Of a DNA stretch of 64,000 nt, positions 1 through 8,196 are shown in pieces. This stretch comes from Tuberibacillus sp. Marseille-P3662. GTDB taxonomy: Bacteria; Bacillota; Bacilli; Bacillales; Sporolactobacillaceae. The DNA lies in assembly GCF_900178005.1 (NCBI RefSeq), contig NZ_FXBS01000005.1, forward strand, positions 372,001 to 436,000, written 5' to 3'. Positions within the stretch are counted from its first letter, which is position 1, and each line of letters opens with the position of its first letter. Below the pieces are notes generated by a model. It made no database searches, was not told the origin of the DNA, and saw nothing but the letters and a program-made list of their open reading frames with translations. The position numbers and the translations under genes are program-made.

Positions 1-345
1 GTAGAAGTTATGAATATAATTGGAGATGTAGGAAACAAGCATGCTGTGATTATTGATGACATTATCGATACTGCAGGCACGATCAAAGTGGCCAGTCGGG
101 TTTTGAAGCAATACGGTGCTAGAAAGGTTTCTGCGTGTTGTACACATCCTGTACTATCCGGTCCCGCGGTTGAGCGTATTGAGTCATCAGAAATTGAGGA
201 GCTTGTAGTCACTAATACAATATCTCTTCCTAATGAAAAGCAAATTGACAATATGACAACTTTGTCGGTTGCGCCTCTTTTAGCTGAAGCTATAAAAAGG
301 GTTTATGATAATCTATCTGTAAGTGAATTGTTTGAAAAGAGTTAA
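1..345 (+). CDS. prs: Ribose-phosphate pyrophosphokinase, C-terminal part (5' end outside window)
   Basis: This is the last 114 codons of a PRPP synthetase, which makes phosphoribosyl pyrophosphate from ribose 5-phosphate and ATP in the cytoplasm. The frame is open from base 1, so the ATG at base 10 is internal. The PRPP-binding loop DDIIDTAGT lies at visible residues 19-27, followed by the conserved [11 protein letters not shown] segment and the family's C-terminal [10 protein letters not shown] block. The sequence departs at many positions from what I recall of the main Bacillus enzyme, and the next genes are XRE regulators, so this could be an accessory paralogue. The family is certain; the paralogue idea is inference. 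Confidence 0.93.
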   Translation, partial: VEVMNIIGDVGNKHAVIIDDIIDTAGTIKVASRVLKQYGARKVSACCTHPVLSGPAVERIESSEIEELVVTNTISLPNEKQIDNMTTLSVAPLLAEAIKRVYDNLSVSELFEKS

Positions 346-392
346 AATGTTCATTTTTAGGAAACCCTTGTTAAATTTACATCACTTCTAAT

Positions 393-439
393 AGTCCCGG
401 GTAGACTTTAAAATATAGTCTTCCGGGACCGTTTTTTTT
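393..439 (+). terminator. Rho-independent terminator after prs
   Basis: An inverted repeat pairs GTCCCGG plus AGACT on the left with AGTCT plus CCGGGAC on the right, and a run of eight T follows. It ends the prs transcript and lies just before the convergent XRE gene. Confidence 0.85.
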
Positions 440-462
440 AATGGTCGTTTGGAAAAAATTTC

Positions 463-843
463 TTACTTCTCTCCCTTATCTTCAGAATCTCTATACCTCT
501 CCTTATATTTAAGAAACCGCAGAATATCCAAAAGCTCATCCTTAACTTGTTCATTAGATCCGGGGATTTCCTTAAAAGCTGTATGGACTTCTGGGTCTTT
601 GATAAGTTGAAGGAGTTCTGGATCATAGTGTTTATATTCTAATTGGCTTTTGCCAGTTAATATATAATCTGTTGTTACATTGAAAAAAGCGGCTAGCTTC
701 AGAAGCGTTTCATAATCCGCCTGATTAGCGTCGGTTTCGTATCTTGCATATGTCGCTCTACGAATCCCTATGCGGTTAGAAAGTTCTTGCTGGGATAGAT
801 CTTTTTTATTTCTTAGTTCCTTTAATCGCTCTCCAACGGTCAT
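463..843 (-). CDS. XRE-family transcriptional regulator
   Basis: This is a 126-residue DNA-binding protein with an HTH_3 domain over about residues 1-65 (VGERLKELRNKKDLSQQEL, then a recognition helix near RRATYARYE) and a C-terminal helical tail ending in charged residues. I chose the ATG at 843 because GGAGAG lies 7 bases upstream; an in-frame ATG at 867 would place that ribosome site inside the gene. It is divergent from a second, shorter XRE gene at 1008. GTGA-N7-TCAC operators lie in the shared region and after the partner gene, so mutual or autoregulation is likely. The Cro/CI-like pair recalls a phage or mobile-element switch, but no phage genes follow. Confidence 0.85.
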   Translation of the reverse strand: MTVGERLKELRNKKDLSQQELSNRIGIRRATYARYETDANQADYETLLKLAAFFNVTTDYILTGKSQLEYKHYDPELLQLIKDPEVHTAFKEIPGSNEQVKDELLDILRFLKYKERYRDSEDKGEK

Positions 844-889
844 GGGATGGCTCTCCTTCGTCAGCATGATGCTTTCATTTTAAAAGATA

Positions 890-906
890 TGTGACTGAAA
901 TTCACA
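890..906. promoter_or_regulatory. Operator copy 1, TGTGA-N7-TCACA
   Basis: A 17-base inverted repeat (TGTGA, 7 bases, TCACA) lies about 50 bases upstream of the leftward XRE gene. Two more sites in the region share the GTGA-N7-TCAC form, which marks it as a binding site for one of the two XRE proteins. Confidence 0.6.
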
Positions 907-933
907 TTATGGGATAAAAAATCACAAAAAATA

Positions 934-966
934 TTGACAAACGTGATTATTGTGATAATATGTCAC
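934..966 (+). promoter_or_regulatory. Sigma-A promoter with overlapping operator copy 2
   Basis: A near-consensus promoter, TTGACA at 934-939 and TAATAT at 956-961 with a 16-base spacer, drives the rightward XRE gene. The second GTGA-N7-TCAC operator (952-966) covers the -10 box, so a bound repressor would block RNA polymerase. Confidence 0.75.
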
Positions 967-1007
967 TATAGTTGCAGTGAGGTTAGATCACGAGGAGGTC
1001 TACAGCC

Positions 1008-1193
1008 ATGAAAAATCATTGGCTAGTAACTCTTAGGACAAATAGGAACCTGACTCAGGAAGAAGTGGCTAAGCTTTCGTCAATTGAAAGGTCTTACTAC
1101 ACAAAAATTGAAAATGGTACTGTTCCAAGTGTCAAGGTGGCTCAAAGGATTGCACAAATTTTAGATTTTGAATGGATGATTTTTTTTGATTAA
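1008..1193 (+). CDS. Small XRE-family HTH protein
   Basis: This is a 61-residue protein that is essentially one helix-turn-helix domain (LTQEEVAKLSSIERSYYTKIE at about residues 15-35). It has no effector domain and is the size of a Cro-like repressor. The ATG follows GAGGAGG at a spacing of 9. It is divergently transcribed from the 126-residue XRE gene, and its promoter carries an operator over the -10 box, so it is probably autoregulated or controlled by its neighbour. No regulated structural gene can be assigned with confidence; the TRAP operon 320 bases downstream is one possible target. Confidence 0.85.
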   Translation: MKNHWLVTLRTNRNLTQEEVAKLSSIERSYYTKIENGTVPSVKVAQRIAQILDFEWMIFFD

Positions 1194-1195
1194 AA

Positions 1196-1214
1196 TTGTG
1201 ATTTAATATCACAA
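1196..1214. promoter_or_regulatory. Operator copy 3, TTGTGA-N7-TCACAA
   Basis: A near-perfect palindrome (TTGTGAT....ATCACAA) lies three bases after the small XRE stop codon. It has the same GTGA-N7-TCAC form as the two sites upstream, so it may control the downstream region as well. Confidence 0.55.
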
Positions 1215-1516
1215 ATGAAGAAAACGTGATCGAGCGACATTCGGGCGACGTGTAGGGACACAAAAAAGAGAGTGAATTTTAGACCAATTTTAGGAGGGTG
1301 ATTCTTTCAGTATTGGAAACCCGAGTATTGCGATCCCGGACAGTGCTAAGAAGAAGTTAGATTTGGATTATCGCTGCCCGTTATCTAGGTTCCATTGTGT
1401 CATCATCGATAGGAAGATCTATTAAATGAAATATACCTGGTTCTAGGTGAGACATCGTATATGTATTGGTGTTTTATGGTCTTGTTTTAAATGCTGTATG
1501 AAAGGAGGGATTTGTC
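1215..1516. other. Intergenic region before the TRAP operon
   Basis: About 300 bases without an intact gene. An AGGAGGG motif near 1290 is followed by an open frame without ATG (roughly 1301-1424) that reads GNPSIAIPDSAKKKLDLDY and ends at TAA. It could be a worn gene start or chance. No clear promoter or terminator was seen. Confidence 0.4.
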
Positions 1517-2023
1517 GTGAAAGAAAGAGATCTGGCTATGCTCCCTCGTTATTTAATCAGCCTCATGTTGTTTATCATTTTTGCGCTGACGATCATTCAG
1601 GTTTTTTGTCGGTTTGTTTTGGACAGCCCATTAACTTGGACTTCTGAGCTTTCCCGTTTGTTATTGATTTGGATGGTGATGATCGGGGCTGGGGTGGTGA
1701 CCTATGATCGGGTTCATCTTTCAGTTGACGCAATCTATCAAAAATTGTCGGTCCGTCCACGGTTTTATCTGTCGATGTGCTTGCAATTGATCATCTTTGC
1801 CTTTCTGATAACCACCATCATATCGAGTTTTCATTTGATCAGGGTCTCAAATGACATTGCATCCGGTGCATTAGGAATATCTTATGCTTATTGGAGAGTT
1901 GCTGCTCCGATCGGGTTCTTGTTCATCATCGGTTATGGTGTCATTCGGCTGTACCAAGATTGTCGGTTGTATATGAAAGGGTTGTATCCGCGAGAGGGCG
2001 ATGAAGGGGAGGACATGCTTTGA
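1517..2023 (+). CDS. dctQ: TRAP transporter small permease (DctQ family)
   Basis: This 168-residue inner-membrane protein is the four-helix small permease of a tripartite ATP-independent periplasmic transporter, which uses the sodium gradient to import organic acids. Hydrophobic segments fall at about residues 12-32, 48-66, 88-108 and 128-148, and the family motif around SRLLLIWMVMIGAG is present. A GTG start follows AAAGGAGGG. The stop overlaps the TTG start of dctM by four bases, so the two are translationally coupled. The binding protein lies two genes downstream, after a creatininase-family gene. Confidence 0.9.
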   Translation: MKERDLAMLPRYLISLMLFIIFALTIIQVFCRFVLDSPLTWTSELSRLLLIWMVMIGAGVVTYDRVHLSVDAIYQKLSVRPRFYLSMCLQLIIFAFLITTIISSFHLIRVSNDIASGALGISYAYWRVAAPIGFLFIIGYGVIRLYQDCRLYMKGLYPREGDEGEDML

Positions 2024-3297
2024 TTTTGTTGATTATTGCTATATTACTGTTCCTCATCATTTTGGGGATGCCAATTTCCTTTGCTTTGGGCACATCTTCA
2101 TTGGTTTATCTTTTGATTGAAGGCTACGACCTTTCCATGGTGACCCAAAGTATTGTGGGCGGGGTGAATTCATTTACGATTCTTGCTGTCCCGTTTTTCC
2201 TAATGGTTGGGGAATTGATGAATTTTGGAGGGATCACTGACCGGATTATTCGAATGGCGCGTGTGTTGGTTGGGCATTTCAAAGGCGGATTGGCACAGGT
2301 TAACATTTTGGCGAGTCTATTTTTCTCAGGGATCTCAGGTTCTGCTACGGCGGACACTGTTGCATTAGGCTCGGTTCTCATCCCGTCGATGAAGAAGGAA
2401 GGCTATGATGATCGATTCGCTGCAGCGATAACGGCGGCGTCCTCGATTGTAGGACCGATTATTCCACCTAGTATTACGTTAATTATCTTTGGCATTACAA
2501 CCCAGCAGCCAATCGGCCCATTATTGATGGCCGGCATTGTACCCGGTGTGATGATCGCGCTTTCCCTCATGGTTTATACCTATTTTGTATCGGCCAAGAG
2601 AGGGTATCCGCAATATCCGCGGGCGACGTTTCGGGAAGGAAGAAAGGCATTTGGTCAGGGTATTGCGGCGCTGCTCATGCCTTTGATTATTATTGGCGGA
2701 GTGCTAAGCGGTGTATTCACGGCAACAGAATCCGCAGCTGTAGCTGTATTTTACGGGATTGTGATTGGGGTTTTCTATTACCGGAATATAGATCTCAAAG
2801 GTTTTGTTGGAATTGTTAAGCGGAGCAGTGTTGAAAGCGCTAACATACTATTTGTTCTGGCATCAGCTTCAATATTTGCCTGGGTGGTTACACGAGCTAG
2901 AATTTCTACGGTTGTCGCTGATTTTGTTTTAGGATTTTCCACGAATCCGACGATCATCATGATCCTATTAATTTTATTCTTGCTATTGATTGGTCTGTTC
3001 ATGCTTCCATCTGAGGCGATTCTAGTTTTTGCACCGATCTTAACACCACTTGCAGCTCAAGTGGGGGTCAATCCGATTCATTTCGGAGTGTTGATGGTCT
3101 TAACGTTAACAATTGGAGGAGCCACGCCGCCGGTTGGTATTCTTTTATACATTGTAGCGGATATTGGCAAAGTACCTTTTATGAAGCTTGTTCGATCCAT
3201 GGGTCCATTTTATATTCCTTTATTGATTGCAGTATTAATAACAGCTTTTATTCCACAATTGACGATGTATATTCCCAATCTATTTTTCTTGGAATAA
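2020..3297 (+). CDS. dctM: TRAP transporter large permease (DctM family)
   Basis: This 425-residue protein has about 12 membrane segments and is the transport subunit of the TRAP system. Family landmarks include GMPISFALG near the N-terminus, GISGSATADTVALGS at about residue 105 and the GGATPPVGILLY block near residue 365. It starts with TTG preceded by GGGGAGG and overlaps dctQ by four bases. With DctQ and the lipoprotein DctP it forms a complete importer. The neighbouring amidohydrolases suggest that the imported compound carries an amide or N-acyl bond; that is inference. Confidence 0.92.
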   Translation: MILLIIAILLFLIILGMPISFALGTSSLVYLLIEGYDLSMVTQSIVGGVNSFTILAVPFFLMVGELMNFGGITDRIIRMARVLVGHFKGGLAQVNILASLFFSGISGSATADTVALGSVLIPSMKKEGYDDRFAAAITAASSIVGPIIPPSITLIIFGITTQQPIGPLLMAGIVPGVMIALSLMVYTYFVSAKRGYPQYPRATFREGRKAFGQGIAALLMPLIIIGGVLSGVFTATESAAVAVFYGIVIGVFYYRNIDLKGFVGIVKRSSVESANILFVLASASIFAWVVTRARISTVVADFVLGFSTNPTIIMILLILFLLLIGLFMLPSEAILVFAPILTPLAAQVGVNPIHFGVLMVLTLTIGGATPPVGILLYIVADIGKVPFMKLVRSMGPFYIPLLIAVLITAFIPQLTMYIPNLFFLE

Positions 3298-3316
3298 CGA
3301 AGGAGGACGTTAGGTC

Positions 3317-4099
3317 ATGAAGAAACACGCATTGCATCATATGACATGGAAAGAAGTTGAGGCGGCATTCTCAGAGGATCCGGTCGTTCTAATCCCTCTT
3401 GGCTCGATGGAGGAGCATGGTCCTCACTCGCTGACAGGTGATTTCCTAGCAGCGGCTGAGGTTGCCAAGAGAACGGCGGAACAACTCGGAGTGCTGTATC
3501 TGCCGGCTGTTCCGTTTGGTTGTTCAGAATATTTCCGCGGTTATCCAGGGACGATTTCGCTTTCACCGCAAACGGTACAGGGTTTGTTGACGGATATTTG
3601 TGAGAGTTTAATAGAGCATAATGTGACAAAAATCATATTCATAAATGGTCATGCCGGGAATGCTTCAACGATTGAACATGTAGCTAGAGAAATCAAACGG
3701 GAAAAACGTTTGAAGGTGGCATCACTTGATTTGTGGCGTTCTTTGAGCCCGGCATTTAAGCAGGAACTCTATGGAGAGAACGATCCTTCAGGGCATGGGG
3801 GTGAGCCCTTAACATCGGTGATGCAATACCTTTATCCGGCAGATATGAGAATGGATCAACTCCCGAACATGGAGAGAGTCTGCCAATGGCGGGACTTGGA
3901 CGTTTCTGGGTTGTCAAAAGTCAGAACCGATAACACTGAATACGCTATTTACTTTAATATGGAAGAACTCTCCTCGGAAGGCATTCTGGGAGATCCTCAA
4001 GCTGCTTCGGCAGAAAAGGGGGAAGCCATTATCGATCACATAGTCCATAAAGCCGCAGCTGTGGTAGGCATGGTTAAAGAAACGGACATGCGTGAATAA
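3317..4099 (+). CDS. Creatininase-family amidohydrolase
   Basis: This 260-residue cytoplasmic enzyme has the metal-ligand pattern of the creatininase fold: E32/H34 in GSMEEHGPH, D42, H112 in INGHAGN, and a later Glu in HGGEPLTS. The family opens cyclic or linear amides (creatinine, formamides) or acts in peptide maturation. The gene lies inside the TRAP operon, between dctM and dctP, with a strong GGAGG site. With the M20 enzyme downstream it suggests two-step amide hydrolysis of the imported substrate. The exact substrate cannot be read from the sequence; true creatininase is only one possibility. Confidence 0.82.
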   Translation: MKKHALHHMTWKEVEAAFSEDPVVLIPLGSMEEHGPHSLTGDFLAAAEVAKRTAEQLGVLYLPAVPFGCSEYFRGYPGTISLSPQTVQGLLTDICESLIEHNVTKIIFINGHAGNASTIEHVAREIKREKRLKVASLDLWRSLSPAFKQELYGENDPSGHGGEPLTSVMQYLYPADMRMDQLPNMERVCQWRDLDVSGLSKVRTDNTEYAIYFNMEELSSEGILGDPQAASAEKGEAIIDHIVHKAAAVVGMVKETDMRE

Positions 4100-4128
4100 A
4101 AATCAAAAGACAAGAAAGAGGGATGGTC

Positions 4129-5148
4129 ATGATAAAGAAATCTTTGTTACTTACGGTATTTGTTGTCTTAGGATTAAGTCTCATTCTCGCTGGTTGTGGT
4201 GGCAACAAATCCAGCGGTACAAGCAATGATAAGAAAAGTTATGAAATCAGTTATAGCACATGGGCGAATGAAGGAGAACCAGCATATGTCGGGATGCAGC
4301 GGTTTAAAAAAATTGTGGAAGATAAGACCGGTGGTAACGTCAGTGTAAAATTATTTCCATCCAATCAAATTGGTACTACAGAGGAACAGCTTGAACAAGT
4401 AAAAATGGGCACGATTCAAATGATGTCCAGCGGGAATCCGGGTATGAAGAAACTAGAGTATTTGGCTCTTCCTTATTTGATGAAGTCTAATGATAATTGG
4501 CTGAAAGTATTGAATTCCTCAGTCGGAGAGAAGTGGAATAAACAACTTGTTGACGATAAGGGGATTCGCAATATCGGCTTATTACCTAGAGGGCCGCGCA
4601 TTGTCTCAGCCAATAAAGAGATTCACACACCTGAAGATATGAAAGGGCTTAAGATCAGGGTGCCGACGCGTGATTATTATGTGCAAACGTTTGAAGCTTT
4701 AGGTGCCAATCCAACCCCGATGGATTTTGGTGAAGTGTACTCAGGGTTACAAACGGGTGTGGTTGATGGTCAGGAAAATCCACTTGAAACCATCTATTCG
4801 GCAGGATTTTCCGAAGTTCAAGATTATATGATTATCACCCATCATATGTATAAACCGGCTTTTGTCACAATTAATGAAGAGTTCTATCAAAATTTGCCGG
4901 AAGATTATCGTAACATTATTACGGATGCTGCGAAGCAAGCGCAAAAATATGCGGAGAAAGATATGGAGAAAAAACATGCCAAAATGAAAAAGGAAATGAA
5001 AGAGGACGGCGCGACGTTTATTGAACCGGATTTGGAACCGTTTATTCAGGCGACCCAGTCGGTGCGAGATCGCCTCGGCAAAAAAGTCTGGGGTGAAGAT
5101 ACGTACGAAAAAATTAAGGAGTTAGGACAAGCTAATACAGAAGACTAG
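4129..5148 (+). CDS. dctP: TRAP transporter substrate-binding lipoprotein (DctP family)
   Basis: This is the extracytoplasmic solute receptor of the TRAP system, 339 residues long. A lipoprotein signal ends in LILAGC with the lipidated Cys at residue 23. The mature part follows the DctP pattern: EQLEQVKMGTIQMM, the conserved arginine in GLKIRVPTRDYY, and GEVYSGLQTGVVDGQENP. I prefer the ATG at 4129 over the one at 4123 because AAGAGGG sits directly against the earlier codon. It follows the creatininase gene by about 30 bases, so it belongs to the same operon. Its position after the permeases is unusual. Confidence 0.9.
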   Translation: MIKKSLLLTVFVVLGLSLILAGCGGNKSSGTSNDKKSYEISYSTWANEGEPAYVGMQRFKKIVEDKTGGNVSVKLFPSNQIGTTEEQLEQVKMGTIQMMSSGNPGMKKLEYLALPYLMKSNDNWLKVLNSSVGEKWNKQLVDDKGIRNIGLLPRGPRIVSANKEIHTPEDMKGLKIRVPTRDYYVQTFEALGANPTPMDFGEVYSGLQTGVVDGQENPLETIYSAGFSEVQDYMIITHHMYKPAFVTINEEFYQNLPEDYRNIITDAAKQAQKYAEKDMEKKHAKMKKEMKEDGATFIEPDLEPFIQATQSVRDRLGKKVWGEDTYEKIKELGQANTED

Positions 5149-5161
5149 TTTTCATAGAAAT

Positions 5162-5197
5162 GATGCAAGGTTGTTGCCCGCTCAACGACCTTGCATC
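5162..5197 (+). terminator. Intra-operon hairpin, 15-bp stem
   Basis: GATGCAAGG TTGTTG pairs with CAACGACCTTGCATC with a single G-U. No T run follows, so this is more likely a partial terminator or an mRNA-stabilising hairpin that keeps the binding-protein transcript in excess over the downstream M20 gene. Confidence 0.55.
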
Positions 5198-5226
5198 CAC
5201 AATCTTTTAGCTGAAGGAAGGATTAT

Positions 5227-6402
5227 ATGGAAGTCAAGGAAATGGCCAAAAGTCTGGAGAGCCATGTCATAGAGATTCGGCGACGTATGCATCAACATCC
5301 AGAATTGAGTTCCTTTGAATATCAAACATCGAAATTGGTTAAAGAAACGTTAGAAAATAGAGGTTTTGAAATTTCATCTGAAGTGGGTGGTACTGGTGTG
5401 GTCGCTTTGTTAAGAGGAAAGCATCCTGGAAAGACCATTGGCTTACGGGCTGATATGGATGCTCTACCCATTAGTGAACAAACTGATCTTGCTTTTTCGT
5501 CAGAAACCGCGGATGTCATGCACGCCTGCGGTCATGATTTTCACACATCAATTTTATTAGGCACGGCGCTTATCTTAAGTGAATGTCGCGATCAACTAAG
5601 AGATAACGTGAAGTTTATTTTCCAACCGGCGGAAGAAAATATGTCAGGCGCACAAAGCATGATCGCAGCTGGTGTCCTGCAGAATCCTCGTGTTGATGCC
5701 CTCGTTTGTTTGCACTGTTGGCCGCCTCTTCCGGCAGGGACGATCGGTGTTCGTAAGGGGCCCATTATGGCAGCTAGTGATTTTTTCAATATCAATATAA
5801 AAGGAACAGGGGGACATGCCGCTCATCCGCACAAAAGCACTGATCCTGTCCCTATTGCCGGCCATGTTGTGACGGCCTTGCAGCACATTGTGTCAAGAGA
5901 AGTAGCACCTTTGGATCCAGCTGTGGTGACGGTGGGACAAATAAATGGCGGGTCGGCAAGAAATGTCATTGCTCAAGACGTTGAGATGTCAGGGACGGTG
6001 AGGACGACGGATCCCGGAACTCGAAGGGAGATCCCTGACATTATGAAAAGAATCGTCAGCAAGACGGCTGAAAGCATGAATGGGGAAGCAGATATCCAAT
6101 ATCATAAGGGGTCACCTTCTCTCGTTAACGATGATGATCTTGTGGATTTATTGGAAGATACGGTCACAAGTGCTTTGGGGAAAGAATATTTCCATGAGTT
6201 AAAAGAGCCATCGCTGGGTGGAGAGGATTTTGCCTTTTATCTGGATCATGTCCCGGGTATGTTATTCCGATTAGGGACGAATAACGGCACAGAAGCTTCC
6301 AAACTACCGTTGCATAATCCTGGTGTCATCTTTGACGAAGCGGCCCTGGTTCCGGGGATGACCGCGATGAGTGAATTGGCTTTAAGATATTTAAAGGGTT
6401 AG
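5227..6402 (+). CDS. M20-family amidohydrolase (hippurate/N-acyl-amino-acid hydrolase type)
   Basis: This 391-residue dinuclear zinc enzyme is of the amidohydrolase branch of M20. Visible motifs are LRADMDALP (residues 73-81), the CGHDFH metal site (101-106), QPAEE with the catalytic glutamate, a dimerisation insert with GGHAAHP, and LGGEDFAFY near the C-terminus. Such enzymes release amino acids from N-acyl derivatives such as hippurate or indole-acetyl amino acids. It is the last gene of the TRAP cassette, behind a hairpin, and a terminator follows. The substrate is unknown; context suggests an imported N-acyl compound. Confidence 0.88.
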   Translation: MEVKEMAKSLESHVIEIRRRMHQHPELSSFEYQTSKLVKETLENRGFEISSEVGGTGVVALLRGKHPGKTIGLRADMDALPISEQTDLAFSSETADVMHACGHDFHTSILLGTALILSECRDQLRDNVKFIFQPAEENMSGAQSMIAAGVLQNPRVDALVCLHCWPPLPAGTIGVRKGPIMAASDFFNINIKGTGGHAAHPHKSTDPVPIAGHVVTALQHIVSREVAPLDPAVVTVGQINGGSARNVIAQDVEMSGTVRTTDPGTRREIPDIMKRIVSKTAESMNGEADIQYHKGSPSLVNDDDLVDLLEDTVTSALGKEYFHELKEPSLGGEDFAFYLDHVPGMLFRLGTNNGTEASKLPLHNPGVIFDEAALVPGMTAMSELALRYLKG

Positions 6403-6428
6403 TGAGCACGGTGTTGGGTTGATCGGGC

Positions 6429-6473
6429 GTCTACTTGTTGAAAGCTGTCCGGCTTTTGGCGAGTAGACTTTTT
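6429..6473 (+). terminator. Terminator of the TRAP/amidohydrolase operon
   Basis: The outer stem GTCTACT/AGTAGAC and inner stem AAAGC/GCTTT are followed by TTTTTAT. Confidence 0.75.
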
Positions 6474-6661
6474 ATGGGGAAAAGTTGATTAGTAATGTCC
6501 CTTCAAGGTGATATCATTCCTACGTCTTTATCGGATGGGACTGGGTTAAATTGTGAAGATAGTGTCGTGTTTGCTTACAAATCTATCATAATGCAACAAT
6601 GCAAGGTATAATGGATAATATAACATTCAATTTTTGGCATATTAAGAAAGGGGAAAATCGA

Positions 6662-7861
6662 GTGATTGCTTGGTTTTTTTACTTATCGCTGACCCATAAA
6701 ATTCTTTTTGGGATTGCTGGTCTTGTTGTGATTTTTCTCTATGTCTTTTGGTTAACAACTTATACGCTTAATGTCCATCAGCAAACGAAGTCTCCTGAGC
6801 ATACCATTAGTCGGATCAAATTTTTTAACAAACCTATGAACCTACTATTGCTTTTTCTAGACTTTGTCTTGAACTTTTTACTGATTTGGACGGAACTATC
6901 TCAAGTGCTTGTCGATGATCCTGATGTCGTCGTTTATATTAGTCTATTGGCAGCGTTCGTTTTATTTTGTCTTGTCACCATGGTGAATCAACAGATCTCA
7001 TTTAACGCAACACAGACGATTCAAGGATTCACTGTTACAAGGAAAGAAAAATTGGGGAGAACCATACGTGTACAATTGATGCTTTTCGCTTTTTTACTTG
7101 TCGTATGTTTCATTGCCTATGGGTTTGTCAATCGTCATTATGACGATTATGGATTCACGGTTCTAGTTATTCTTGCCGGCCTGTGCATGGGAATTTTGAC
7201 CGACCTTTTATCAGGGAAAACCACGGATGTTAAGCCGCTGGAGGATCAGGAACTTGGACAACACCTTCAGGATTATGTAAAAAGGGAAGGTATTCGGGAC
7301 GTAAACTTTTATACCTTCTCAAACCAAAAGAGAGAAAAGGCAAATGTCATCGTGACAGGCTTTCGGACGAAGCGTTTTTTCTTTGCAGAAGATCTCTTTG
7401 AGGACTTTACGGTCAAGCAACTTGAGAGTGTTGTAATACGTGGTCTCAGTCAGATCAAACAGAAGCATTCGTTGATTCACTACGCTATTTTGCTGTTTTC
7501 TTTGCTTCCACTGTACGGGGTGGCATCCTTAATCAACTGGTATGAAAATGCCAATGGGGTGGTCGTTCCTGGATTGATCACTTTTGGGATGTACGTCATC
7601 TGTTTTGTTCTCTATTCCTGCTTTTTATCGCCCCTTATTTTCCGTATCATGGAGCGCCGAGCCGATCAATATGTCTTGGACCAAGGTGTGGATTATCGGG
7701 ATTTTACAATAGCATTACTCAAAATCAAAGAGCTTAAGGATTGTCCGAGTAAAACCAAACGCTCAATTGCCCGTCGAGTTAGATGGATCGTTCAAAAGTC
7801 CGGGGGGTCAAGGGAAGAAGTGGAACATTATCGAAAGGCCGAAGATGACTTGTCTCAATGA
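6662..7861 (+). CDS. M48-like membrane protein with a lost HExxH motif
   Basis: This 399-residue membrane protein has the layout of an M48 (Ste24/HtpX-type) metallopeptidase: N-terminal membrane helices, a soluble segment, two further helices, then the ERRAD motif at 331-335 that matches the ExxAD zinc-ligand site. Where the family has HExxH, this protein reads R260-G-L-S-Q264 within QLESVVIRGLSQIKQKH, so both histidines and the glutamate are gone and it is probably not a protease. I chose the GTG at 6662, which has AAAGGGG 8 bases upstream, over ATG codons at 6599 and 6611 that lack ribosome sites. It stands alone. Function unknown; a scaffold, sensor or substrate-binding pseudo-enzyme is possible. 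Confidence 0.7.
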   Translation: MIAWFFYLSLTHKILFGIAGLVVIFLYVFWLTTYTLNVHQQTKSPEHTISRIKFFNKPMNLLLLFLDFVLNFLLIWTELSQVLVDDPDVVVYISLLAAFVLFCLVTMVNQQISFNATQTIQGFTVTRKEKLGRTIRVQLMLFAFLLVVCFIAYGFVNRHYDDYGFTVLVILAGLCMGILTDLLSGKTTDVKPLEDQELGQHLQDYVKREGIRDVNFYTFSNQKREKANVIVTGFRTKRFFFAEDLFEDFTVKQLESVVIRGLSQIKQKHSLIHYAILLFSLLPLYGVASLINWYENANGVVVPGLITFGMYVICFVLYSCFLSPLIFRIMERRADQYVLDQGVDYRDFTIALLKIKELKDCPSKTKRSIARRVRWIVQKSGGSREEVEHYRKAEDDLSQ

Positions 7862-8077
7862 AACGTATGGAATTGCCTATGTACGCATGCGTCATTAGAA
7901 AAGAAGAATTACCTAGGTATTGTAGAATGCAAGAGAAATAATGTGCAGAAAGTTACAAGACCCCAGATTCAACAATTCCACAGTGCTATCATTGATTCAA
8001 AAGCCAAGGAGGGATTTTTCGTTACAACCAATGACTTTACCAGTAAAGCCTATTCTTATGTGTTAGAATTTTTATGA
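7862..8077 (+). pseudogene. Relic of an Mrr-type restriction endonuclease domain
   Basis: The frame directly after the previous stop reads through without a start codon. It contains GIVECKRNNVQKVTRPQIQQ and then GFFVTTNDFTSKAY before a TGA at 8075. This is the core of the Mrr_cat nuclease fold: the E-x-K of the PD-(D/E)xK site, the PxxQQFxxA helix and the TTNDFT strand. There is no start, no ribosome site and no N-terminal DNA-binding part, so it is a leftover fragment of a restriction-type gene. Similar nuclease domains occur as fusions in some membrane proteins, so an alternative origin in such a fusion is possible. Confidence 0.6.
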
Positions 8078-8196
8078 AAGATTATTTTCATCATTAATGA
8101 ATTTAAAGTGAATTATAAAAAATAAATCTTGTAAAAGCAACTCTACATGAATTGAATCTTAAACTACATTAAATAAATTTCAATGGGAGATTACAT

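Noticed and set aside
463-1214. XRE pair as the edge of a prophage
   Set aside because: No integrase, structural or lysis genes follow; the next genes are a TRAP transporter operon.
1320-1345. Sigma-54-like TTGG...TTGC upstream of dctQ
   Set aside because: GG and GC are 13 bases apart instead of 10.
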